Assembly (NCBI GenBank): GCA_007449985.2
Contig: VIIQ02000709.1
Span: forward strand, 1 to 64,000
Direction: 5' to 3'
Length of the DNA: 64,000 bases
Source of the DNA: Desmodesmus armatus
Lineage: Eukaryota; Chlorophyta; Chlorophyceae; Sphaeropleales; Scenedesmaceae
The first letter of the stretch is position 1. Every line of letters begins with the position of its first letter. The notes beneath the pieces are model-generated. The model ran no database searches, was not told the DNA's origin, and was given only the letters and a program-made list of their open reading frames with translations. Positions 37,246-46,704 of this stretch are shown piece by piece. Position numbers and translations under genes: made by a program.

Positions 37246-37410
37246 CTACTGGCAGAAAGGACGGCCTACGAGGACATCCTTGTAGGACCGCCTACGAGAA
37301 AGGGATGAACCTGAGCGCCACGAAGAGCTGCGAGACAGGCTGTCACCAGCCGAACCTGCCTCCAGTTGGCGCCAAAAGGCCAGAAGGTTTTCGAAGTGAG
37401 CACTGGCCAT
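37246..37410 (-). CDS. 54-residue ORF of the macrosatellite unit (reference copy)
   Basis: ATG at 37,410 and TAG at 37,246. It begins MASAHFENLLAFWRQLEAGS, has a serine/arginine-rich middle (SLSRSSSWRSGSSLSRRRS) and ends YKDVLVGRPSCQ. Eleven of twelve array copies keep the reading length; seven of these plus the interrupted last unit keep ATG, the others have GTG. Conservation against the diverged copy at 15,737 is at protein level in the first half and at the YKDVLVGR end. The ORF could be the whole product, or a first exon using a donor right after DVL. A following open frame about 200 bp downstream (starting ALELGVHGLTEG after ATTCCAG) is phase-compatible, but only in the array copies. Confidence 0.45.
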   Translation of the reverse strand: MASAHFENLLAFWRQLEAGSAGDSLSRSSSWRSGSSLSRRRSYKDVLVGRPFCQ

Positions 37411-37493
37411 CGTAGCTTGGTTATCTTTTGTTTGAAGAGAAGTATTTTGGCTGTATGTTGTGCGTACTGGATTGTGGTTCCAAGGTTGCCTCA

Positions 37494-37546
37494 ATATATA
37501 GCGGAGGTCGAGTTTGGCGCGCCTCAGACTCAAATCTGAGTCTGAG
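37494..37546 (-). promoter_or_regulatory. Putative promoter of the macrosatellite ORF: TATA element and upstream hairpin
   Basis: On the minus strand the unit has TATATATTGAGG about 85 bp before the ATG, and the perfect hairpin CTCAGACTCA-AATC-TGAGTCTGAG about 25 bp further upstream. Both are present in essentially all units; the TATA reads ATATTTA in the units near 29.8 and 30.6 kb. Spacing suits a TATA box with a short leader. Promoter activity is inferred. Confidence 0.4.
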
Positions 37547-38343
37547 CCCGAGTTGCTGTTGTTGATTTTTTTTTCTATGTTGGGAGTGAAGCAGCCAAAC
37601 GGCCCCCAGAAAGCTTTGCAATGAACACTTGAAGCAATAATACGGCCGATTGGCAGCATGTGGGGGCCTTTTCGACTGGCCATCTTGATGAGGGCTGCAA
37701 GCTGGCTGGCCGGGGCTACTGTATCTCTGCTGTATGGAATAATTGTTTTCAGCAAGTATATGTTGGAAGGCGCCACAGGTGCAAGAAGCGGGTTAGGTGC
37801 ATGTCGGGAGTTCCTGTCAGGGATTGCGCTGCAATGCAGCAGCAGCATGCACCATTTTTTTTCTGCCAGCCATCTCAGTTCAGAGCCTTTGCTGTTCCAA
37901 TGAAACATAGAGACATGGCTGAGGGTGACAAGTCAAGATGTGGATGGCAAAGCTCCTGCCTGTCAGACTGTCCACTTGTCCACCATGCAGTACTACCACA
38001 AGGCCCACTTGCAAGGCGCCCAGGGCGGGGCATATTTGTGCTTGTAATCAGCTGCCGCGGCAGCTTGTAATCAGCTGCCAGCAGGCTGCCAGCACAGTGC
38101 AACAAATTAGCAGCATCAAATCTTTACATGACACACGCCTCATGCAGGAGACATCCACAAACCCAGCAACGGGCTGTTGAGCACCGGCCACACCCTTCAC
38201 AACAAGAAGCACACTGCATGTGCTGTCAGCCTCACACACCAACCCTGGTGCAGTACCGTTGCAGTCACATACACTACTGTTGCTATGCTGGCTGCTGCAG
38301 TACTGTTACAGTCACATACACAGTGCACTGGGTGAGGTTGCTG

Positions 38344-40128
38344 CATGTAGGCTGCGAGCAACTGGATAGAACGTGACGGGCACCAATTGTAGATGCCTTG
38401 GTGAGCAGCTGCTGATGGTTAGGCACAGGATAGTAAGAGCACAGTACTGTGTGCAGTGGTTTGCAGGTGTTGGGACCTTGCCAGCCCATCAAAGCGCATG
38501 AGGTGACAGTTTGCAGGTATTTGCACAGAAAAGCAAAGCATCAAGCTGACGCTCAATGCCACGGGCCCATGCTGGCTAGTGAGTCCTGGGAAACAGACAC
38601 CGATTCCTGGGTTGCTTGTGCAGTCTTGAAAAAGCTTGACTGCATGACAGACCCAAACAAGTCATGAACAGCGTAACCGCCCTTTCCAAGGGTATGGTGG
38701 TGTCGATAGACACCGTTTTGGGTTGGTTGGTCACAAGGACCGGGTGGTGTGAGCGCACCGCCCTCACAACAGCAGCTCCATGACAGTACAGCCGTGCACA
38801 CTTCGTCGCCATCTTGCACCAACACACAGTAGGCCGCAGGTGTAGGCCCCTCAGTGAGGCCATGCACCCCAAGCTCAAGAGCCTGGAATGCAGGAAGGAC
38901 CTAGACCCTTCCCACCCACAGGACCCGCTGCGAGGGCAACAACAGCAGCAGAAGCACACAGCAGCTGCACTACCTGGGCACTGAAGTCATGCTGACAATG
39001 CACCCACCTGTCTTGTTGATGTGGGCCTGCCTACTGGCAGAAAGGACGGCCTACGAGGACATCCTTGTAGGACCGCCTACGAGAAAGGGATGAACCTGAG
39101 CGCCACGAAGAGCTGCGAGACAGGCTGTCACCAGCCGAACCTGCCTCCAGTTGGCGCCAAAAGGCCAGAAGGTTTTCGAAGTGAGCACTGGCCATCGTAG
39201 CTTGGTTATCTTTTGTTTGAAGAGAATTATTTTGGCTGTATGTTGTGCGTACTGGATTGTGGTTCCAAGGTTGCCTCAATATATAGCGGAGGTCGAGTTT
39301 GGCGCGCCTCAGACTCAAATCTGAGTCTGAGCCCGAGTTGCTGTTGTTGATTTTTTTTTCTATGTTGGGAGTGAAGCAGCCAAACGGCCCCCAGAAAGCT
39401 TTGCAATGAACACTTGAAGCAATAATACGGCCGATTGGCAGCATGTGGGGGCCTTTTCGACTGGCCATCTTGATGAGGGCTGCAAGCTGGCTGGCCGGGG
39501 CTACTGTATCTCTGCTGTATGGAATAATTGTTTTCAGCAAGTATATGTTGGAAGGCGCCACAGGTGCAAGAAGCGGGTTAGGTGCATGTCGGGAGTTCCT
39601 GTCAGGGATTGCGCTGCAATGCAGCAGCAGCATGCACCATTTTTTTTCTGCCAGCCATCTCAGTTCAGAGCCTTTGCTGTTCCAATGAAACATAGAGACA
39701 TGGCTGAGGGTGACAAGTCAAGATGTGGATGGCAAAGCTCCTGCCTGTCAGACTGTCCACTTGTCCACCATGCAGTACTACCACAAGGCCCACTTGCAAG
39801 GCGCCCAGGGCGGGGCATATTTGTGCTTGTAATCAGCTGCCGCGGCAGCTTGTAATCAGCTGCCAGCAGGCTGCCAGCACAGTGCAACAAATTAGCAGCA
39901 TCAAATCTTTACATGACACACGCCTCATGCAGGAGACATCCACAAACCCAGCAACGGGCTGTTGAGCACCGGCCACACCCTTCACAACAAGAAGCACACT
40001 GCATGTGCTGTCAGCCTCACACACCAACCCTGGTGCAGTACCGTTGCAGTCACATACACTACTGTTGCTATGCTGGCTGCTGCAGTACTGTTACAGTCAC
40101 ATACACAGTGCACTGGGTGAGGTTGCTG
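38344..40128 (-). repeat. Macrosatellite unit (full, 1,785 bp)
   Basis: Frame 39,031-39,195 with ATG. Shares GGCAGAAAGG with the previous unit and GAGAATTATTTTGG with the unit before that. Confidence 0.94.
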
Positions 40129-40999
40129 CATGTAGGCTGCGAGCAACTGGATAGAACGTGACGGGCACCAATTGTAGATGCCTTGGTGAGCAGCTGCTGA
40201 TGGTTAGGCACAGGATAGTAAGAGCACAGTACTGTGTGCAGTGGTTTGCAGGTGTTGGGACCTTGCCAGCCCATCAAAGCGCATGAGGTGACAGTTTGCA
40301 GGTATTTGCACAGAAAAGCAAAGCATCAAGCTGACGCTCAATGCCACGGGCCCATGCTGGCTAGTGAGTCCTGGGAAACAGACACCGATTCCTGGGTTGC
40401 TTGTGCAGTCTTGAAAAAGCTTGACTGCATGACAGACCCAAACAAGTCATGAACAGCGTAACCGCCCTTTCCAAGGGTATGGTGGTGTCGATAGACACCG
40501 TTTTGGGTTGGTTGGTCACAAGGACCGGGTGGTGTGAGCGCACCGCCCTCACAACAGCAGCTCCATGACAGTACAGCCGTGCACACTTCGTCGCCATCTT
40601 GCACCAACACACAGTAGGCCGCAGGTGTAGGCCCCTCAGTGAGGCCATGCACCCCAAGCTCAAGAGCCTGGAATGCAGGAAGGACCTAGACCCTTCCCAC
40701 CCACAGGACCCGCTGCGAGGGCAACAACAGCAGCAGAAGCACACAGCAGCTGCACTACCTGGGCACTGAAGTCATGCTGACAATGCACCCACCTGTCTTG
40801 TTGATGTGGGCCTGCCTACTGGCAGGAAGGACGGCCTACGAGGACATCCTTGTAGGACCGCCTACGAGAAAGGGATGAACCTGAGCGCCACGAAGAGCTG
40901 CGAGACAGGCTGTCACCAGCCGAACCTGCCTCCAGTTGGCGCCAAAAGGCCAGAAGGTTTTCAAAGTGAGCACTGGCCATCGTAGCTTGGTTATCTTTG
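40129..40999 (-). repeat. Last macrosatellite unit, interrupted
   Basis: Runs to TTATCTTTG at 40,999, where unrelated sequence begins; the rest of the unit resumes at 42,273. Frame 40,816-40,980 is intact with ATG, but its promoter region is now 1.27 kb away. Confidence 0.92.
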
Positions 41000-41425
41000 C
41001 CTGTTGAGACTACCCCGAATGTTGCACAATTCCCGGCCCGCAAAAATGCAATAACGCGGTTCCAGCAACATGGGCCTACGCACGCTCCATGCAGCTATAC
41101 CAATGCATTGCCTAGGTTTTGCAAACAATTATAAGCTTGTCGGATCGGCCACTGCGTGCCTGTTGGCAAGGCAGTCTGCTCACGGTCGTTTGTTTGCAAT
41201 GTTGAGGCAATCCGATGATGATATACACACTGTATAGCTCTCTTTGTGCGCGCAGAAATAGTGCTGCTTGCCAGGAACGCTGTCGCTGTCTATGTAAACT
41301 GACTTCAACGGCCATCGGCCCTCGGCCCACGCCGTGTCTGACAGTTACTTACAGCAGCCAGACCAACGCCTTGTGAGACAGCACACAATGTTCCTGACCC
41401 GTCATTGCACAATTCTACGTACGAC

Positions 41426-41839
41426 ATGATTCATCCGGCAGAACTGCCAAGCTGTGTGGGCAGGCGATCAGTCACAGTCTGCAGGTTTGTGCACGGCACA
41501 TCGGCACCTGTTGTTCCTGGGAACAACTGCATTGCCACAGATCAGGACAAGGAAACGTTGCTGCAGCTGCTCAAGGACGGTAGCGATGAAGAAGTGCTGG
41601 ACCAGCGGGGCCGGGCTGCCTGCACTGCAGCACAGCAGCTGGCTGCTGGCAGAACAGCAACAGCAGCAGCACCCCATCGTGGCCCCACTATCTGCCCGCA
41701 CCAGGCAATCCTAGCGTATGCAAGCATAGTTGGATCAGCAGCAGCAACAACAACAACAGCAGCAGCAGCAGCCAAGTGCCAGCCGCAAACGCCAGCAGCA
41801 ACCAAAGCCACAGCAGCGCTGCAACCAACTCATGCCTAA
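41426..41839 (+). CDS. Open frame inside the insertion, function unknown
   Basis: ATG at 41,426 opens 137 codons to TAA: MIHPAELPSCVGRRSVTVCR, an acidic/leucine part (KETLLQLLKDGSDEEVLD), then an alanine/threonine/glutamine-rich tail from CAG and CAA runs. No recognised domain. The first half looks translated; the tail is low-complexity. Could be cargo or a remnant of a host exon. Confidence 0.3.
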   Translation: MIHPAELPSCVGRRSVTVCRFVHGTSAPVVPGNNCIATDQDKETLLQLLKDGSDEEVLDQRGRAACTAAQQLAAGRTATAAAPHRGPTICPHQAILAYASIVGSAAATTTTAAAAAKCQPQTPAATKATAALQPTHA

Positions 41840-42117
41840 GGGGGGGGTACCCTGTGAATTCTACTCTATGTAGATTCTACAGAATCAATGAGTTACGTCA
41901 ATATATCACGCTATTCTACACACACAATGCAGTGCGTGAACTAATAGCACAACAACCACCACACAGCAAGGCACCAAAGGCCCAGCAACACACCACACAA
42001 CGCACTTTTGCGGTTGCACGCAAGCATTGGTTGCTGTAGACTGCAACAGCAGCCCAGCTGGTGGCCGACATGCATGTCTGCAGTTGGTGTGAGCGTGTAG
42101 CACTGGGAGGCACACAC

Positions 42118-42240
42118 ACAGGCAGCTGCGGCGTGACATGCGGCAGCTCGACAGCTGCGGCGTGACATGCGGCAGCGAAACAGCTGTGATTGCCGAGCGG
42201 CAGTTAAACAGCTGTGAGTGCCGAGCGGCAGCTAAACACA
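42118..42240. repeat. Short tandem repeats at the right end of the insertion
   Basis: Two back-to-back duplications: a unit containing CAGCTGCGGCGTGACATGCG twice, then one containing AACAGCTGTGA.TGCCGAGCG twice. They share the CAGCTG word and lie within 150 bp of the insertion end. Confidence 0.8.
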
Positions 42241-43259
42241 ACGGCAGCTCAACATGCCTACTTAACCTCTAGTTTGTTTGAAGAGAAGTATTTTGGCTGT
42301 ATGTTGTGCGTACTGGATTGTGGTTCCAAGGTTGCCTCAATATATAGCGGAGGTCGAATTTGGCGCGCCTCAGACTCAAATCTGAGTCTGAGCCCGAGTT
42401 GCTGTTGTTGATTTTTTTTCTATGTTGGGAGTGAAGCAGCCAAACGGCCCCCAGAAAGCTTTGCAATGAACACTTGAAGCAATAATACGGCCGATTGGCA
42501 GCATGTGGGGGCCTTTTCGACTGGCCATCTTGATGAGGGCTGCAAGCTGGCTGGCCGGGGCTACTGTATCTCTGCTGTATGGAATAATTGTTTTCAGCAA
42601 GTATATGTTGAAAGGCGCCACAGGTGCAAGAAGCGGGTTAGGCGCATGTTGGGAGTTCCAAGAACCATGGATTGCACTGCATTGCAGCAGCAGCAGCATG
42701 ACCATTTTGTTTGCTGCCAGCCATCGCAGTTCAGTACCTCTGCTGCTCCTGGACAGTGAGATATAGAGACATAGCCGGGGCTGGCAAGTCCAGATGTATA
42801 TGGCCAAGCTCATGCCTGTCAGCCTGTCCAAGCAGTAACACTACCATGCCCAACTGCAAGGCGCCCGGGGCTGGGCATATCTATGAATACACTACTGTTG
42901 CTGTGCTGGCTACTGCCCAGCAGCAGTGCAGACAGCTCCTGCCCAGCGGCAGCGCAAGCAGCTGCTGCTCCTGAACACCACTGCTGCTGCTCTCTGCCGA
43001 ACAACAATCGCTCATCACAACAAATTAGTACCAGCCTGCAGCCTGCATGAGCCATGCTGCTCCCAAGCTGCTGCTGCTGCTAGCGCTGTCCCGCACCAAA
43101 CCACCAGCGGCAGCACTAGTATGTTTGCTGGCACCTCACCCTCCTTTGGCCCACCCTCTTGCAGAGCAGCTGCTGCTCTAGTGCTGTAGCCGCTGTGCCT
43201 GCCTCTGCATTTGGTGTAGCCTCCCTTCATACAATTGGCTTACTGTTACTGTTACATGG

Positions 43260-43318
43260 TTCAGGCTGAGCCTGAACACCCCGTAGGGCTTACCGTAAGC
43301 CCTAACTCTGAGAGTTAG
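43260..43318. repeat. Three adjacent perfect palindromes with 1-base centres
   Basis: TTCAGGCT-G-AGCCTGAA (43,260-43,276), AGGGCTTAC-C-GTAAGCCCT (43,285-43,303) and CTAACTCT-G-AGAGTTAG (43,302-43,318), the last two overlapping by two bases. Confidence 0.85.
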
Positions 43319-43545
43319 ACAGGCGCCTGCTGATTCCACCTCAAAAGCACAGGCAGTCCCTCAACCAGCAGTGTCTTGTCAGGGGTCAACACAGAGGGAC
43401 AGCAAGCAGGCAAATAAACAACTGATGAGGGAACTCACGGAACTCACAGGAGGATAAGCGCATCCTGAACCATACCACTCGCAGTGCAGTGCTGCTGCTG
43501 TTATGTCTCACTATGACCAATGACATGCAAGCACAGTGCTTTGAC

Positions 43546-43568
43546 AGTCCACCTAGCCTAGGTGGACT
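43546..43568. repeat. Perfect palindrome, 11-bp arms, 1-base centre
   Basis: AGTCCACCTAG-C-CTAGGTGGACT. Same arm-one-base-arm form as those at 43,260-43,318 and 20,512. Confidence 0.88.
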
Positions 43569-44369
43569 TTCTGAGACATTCTGAGAATGCACAGGTACCT
43601 CGCTGCTTGCTGCATCGGACTGTCCTTCACCGCACCAACACACATGCAGCCCGCAACTGCCAGTTGTACACCCACCAGAACATGCAGTCCGGCCTCCAGC
43701 TGTTGCGGTTCCCCCCAGCCTGCTGATGAATTTTCAACAGATACCCTCAGGGCATGCAGCTGTCATGGTAGCTGGAAATCGTTGGAACTTTGGGTTGGCC
43801 CTGTGAGATGGTCGGTCGGCATGGGGCGGGTGGGCGAAGTGGCGGCCACCCAATGCTGTACATGGTGATGAGACACGGCCTGCTTGGCGAGGTGGTTAGG
43901 CAGACAGCCCAACGTTGGATTGCATGCATACCCTGCGGCACAGTAAGAGCAGGCAGCAATGGCAGGTTGCTGCAAGGTGGCGCACAAAATACAGTGCACT
44001 GAGGAGGCTGCAGATCTGGGCTGCCAAAGGCCGCAATCACCAGTCCCGCCATACAAGGCATACTGCGGTGGCAACACCACAGCCAGACCTGCTAGACTGG
44101 GCAGAAGGAGGGATTGGCTGTCGCATACAACAATTCATACATATGTGCAGCCATTAACAACTTGCAAGGAAAGTGAAACTGGCAGCATCCTGAGAAGGGT
44201 GCATGCAGCGCTGGCCGCTGCCGGTGCTGCTGCCTGCATCCATTTGAGACTCCCATCCACTTGCCATTGCCCAGCACCCCTGCCTCCACGCAAGTGAGAC
44301 AACACCCCCCTGGCTTCAAACCCATACCAACCTCTTCGTCCTCCCGATCGCGGTCCCATCATTCAGCAC

Positions 44370-44389
44370 CCCCCCCCCCCCCAACCCCC

Positions 44390-44436
<47 letters not shown>
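44370..44436. repeat. Compound poly-C / (CA)n microsatellite
   Basis: Two C runs followed by about sixteen CA dinucleotides. A similar C-run plus (CA)n compound occurs at 45,755-45,800 inside GPN2 intron 6. It lies just beyond the GPN2 stop codon. Confidence 0.9.
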
Positions 44437-44439
<3 letters not shown>

Positions 44440-44521
44440 CCAAGCTGCCACACCTGTGAGCCACTTGTTGTCCCAAGTGGTCAATCCAATGGCAGGCCGC
44501 ATCCCTCTGCTGATGTATGTT

Positions 44522-45759
44522 TCAGAGCAGCCTCTCGATCACAGCCCCAACGCTGCCGGCCACAGTGCTGCACTGCATGTTCTGTTGTACATCAATGGCT
44601 GCTGCTGCCGCTGCCGCTGCTGCTGCTGCTGTCGCTGCGTGCACCCCAAGCGTACGTTGCTGACAATCTGCTTGTGCCTCCATGCTGCCAGCTGTGCCAT
44701 GCACTGATTGCACCAAGCTAGAGATTTGTGACTGCTGCTGCTGCTGCTGGTGGCTGTCGCTGTGCACGCCTCCACTGCAGCCGCTGCTGCTGTCGATGTA
44801 CTTTTCCTGCAGGTCAGCGTCCACATCGTCCTCTGCAGCAGTGTGGCCAGAGGCTGCCAGCAGCTCGGCAGGGACAGGGACGGGCGGCCTGCAACAGCAG
44901 CAGCAGACAGACGTGCGCACAAAAGTTTAGGGTTTAGGGTTTAGGGTTGCCGGCAGCGGAAGCAACGACGACCCCACAGCAGCAGCCACCAACAAGCCCC
45001 ACCACTACCACCACAATCAACCGGCCCCCCTCCTCTTTCCAGCAACCCCACCGCGTCTGTGGGAAGGCAAGGGTTTATCACTGCACCTCCCTGATCTTGT
45101 TCACCCGACCCACATCAACAGAGCGCACCCCCTCCCCCTCCTCCTATCCTGCCCACATCGCCCTCACCACCAAGCAGGGCCCGACAAATGTGCCACCCCA
45201 CATGACCAATGCAACACCTCATGAACCCCACCACATGACCAATGCGACAACTCATGAACCCCACCACATGACCAATGCGACACCTCACGAACAGCACCAC
45301 ATGACCAATGCGACACTGTATGACCAGTGACCAATGCGACACCTCTTGAACCCAGCCGCATGGGCCACGTGCGCACCTGTCCAGCTGCGCATAGCAGGCT
45401 CCATTGGCCTTGTCCACTTGCCCCACAAGCCGCGACAAGCTGGCCTGGTCCTGCAGGCAGCAGCAACAGGAAACACAGCATAGTCAGTATGTGTAGATGA
45501 CTGCGCGAGTGACTTTCTTGCTGTTGTTGGACACCAGGAGGCAGGTTCTTGCTAATGAGGGCTACTGCAAGCAAACAGCCGCCACCGTGCTTTGGGAGCA
45601 CCCAAGCATAAGTGTTTGACAGTTTGACAGCCTTGAGTCGGGGCGTGCTTGACAGCCTTCCAGCCCCCCGCCCCCCCCAAGGCAAGGCCCACCTGTATCG
45701 CCAGTGGTGTGAAGCCCACCAGGCCTTCCAGGCCCCGCCTCGCCACCCCCCCCTCCCCC

Positions 45760-45790
<31 letters not shown>

Positions 45791-46068
45791 ACACTGCCCC
45801 CCCCCCCTCCCCCCCTCTGCGTCCCCCCCTCCCCCCCCTCCCAAGGCAAGGCCCACATGTTATGCCAGTGGTGTGACCCCCCCTCTCAACGCAAGGCCCA
45901 CCTGTATTGCCAGTGGTGTGAATCCCACCAGGCCGTATCCCTCCACCACATCCGCCAGGCCCTGGGACAGCTTCCTGAACCTCTGTGTGAAGGGGCTGCG
46001 GCCCATGGAGGCAATCAGGTAGGTCAGGTCCTGGACCTGCGTGTAGTACTCCAGGTTGAACGCTGCAG

Positions 46069-46106
<38 letters not shown>

Positions 46107-46660
46107 GTGACAATGTGCAAGCAGCAGAAGCAGGAGCAGTAGAAACGAACAGCTGACACAAGAGCAGCTGCGACAAGAGCAACACACACTGCCATGGCAT
46201 GCACAGCTGTTGCACGTCATAGTTGACATGTGGGCACACCCACAAGCACGCGCATGTTGTGCGCAGTGCGTACGTTCAATGATGCAGGTAACACATGCAA
46301 GGCAACACCCAACACCTGACAACGCCCACAACACACACATGACGTGAACGCTTATTGCTGCTTATGTGTGAATCGACACTCTGCTGCTGCTGCTGCTGCC
46401 GGCTGGGCTCACCAACACCCCCCCCCCTTCTCCCACCCACCCACCCACCCACCCCCCACCCCCACCCCACCCCCCACCCCACCCACCCTCCCACCCCCCT
46501 CTGTTGACCGCTTCCCTCCCCCCCCCCAAAGTCCCACCCACCGAGTCGTCCATAGTGTGGCACTAGGTCCACCTTGCTGAGCACGTTCACTTGGGGCAGT
46601 TCAAGGTGCAGCATGGTGGACAGAGACAGCAGCAGCGCCGATAGGTACCTGTAAGGGCAC

Positions 46661-46704
<44 letters not shown>

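Larger units (their letters stand above)
36559..38343 (-). repeat. Macrosatellite unit (full, 1,785 bp)
   Basis: Frame 37,246-37,410 with ATG; TATA element at 37,494-37,500; hairpin at 37,523-37,546. Used here as the reference copy. Confidence 0.94.
23524..40999. repeat. Macrosatellite array, 1,785-bp unit
   Basis: Nine unit starts, marked by CATGTAGGCTGCGAGCAACT at 23,524, 25,311, 27,100, 28,884, 32,221, 34,774, 36,559, 38,344 and 40,129. Regular spacing is 1,784-1,789 bp. The middle of the unit is present twelve times because three joins (29,927, 30,696, 33,247) lack the same 1.0 kb. All units are head to tail. The last four share private variants (CGATAGACACC instead of CGAAAGACACC; CAAGGCCCAC instead of CAATGCCCAC), so the right part expanded or was homogenised most recently. 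Confidence 0.97.
41000..42272. mobile_element. 1,273-bp insertion in the last macrosatellite unit
   Basis: The unit is intact up to TTTG (40,996-40,999) and resumes with TTTG (42,273-42,276), so removing the insert and one TTTG restores the unit sequence exactly as found in the variant at 29,765. This fits a 4-bp target-site duplication. The ends (CCTGTTGAGACTACC and AACCTCTAG) are not clear inverted repeats, and no transposase is seen. The insert holds an open frame and short tandem repeats. Its mobile origin is inferred. Confidence 0.5.
42273..43730. repeat. Remainder of the last macrosatellite unit and its extension
   Basis: Resumes the unit at TTTGAAGAGAAGTATTTTGG and follows it with increasing divergence to about 42,880. 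It then continues as sequence matching 16,800-17,620 rather than starting a new unit, so the array boundary is here. It includes the hairpin (CTCAGACTCA near 42,370) but no ORF body. Confidence 0.8.

Noticed and set aside
41000..42272. Helitron (right end CTAG, no inverted repeats)
   Set aside because: The right end fits CTRR, but an A|T insertion model does not restore the unit sequence as well as a TTTG duplication, and the left end lacks a clean TC start.
44926..44946. Chromosome end
   Set aside because: Only three TTTAGGG units, with unique gene sequence on both sides.
45193..45355. CRISPR-like array (33-bp repeats)
   Set aside because: Units are contiguous with no unique spacers and lie inside a eukaryotic intron. 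The same holds for 13,490-14,588.
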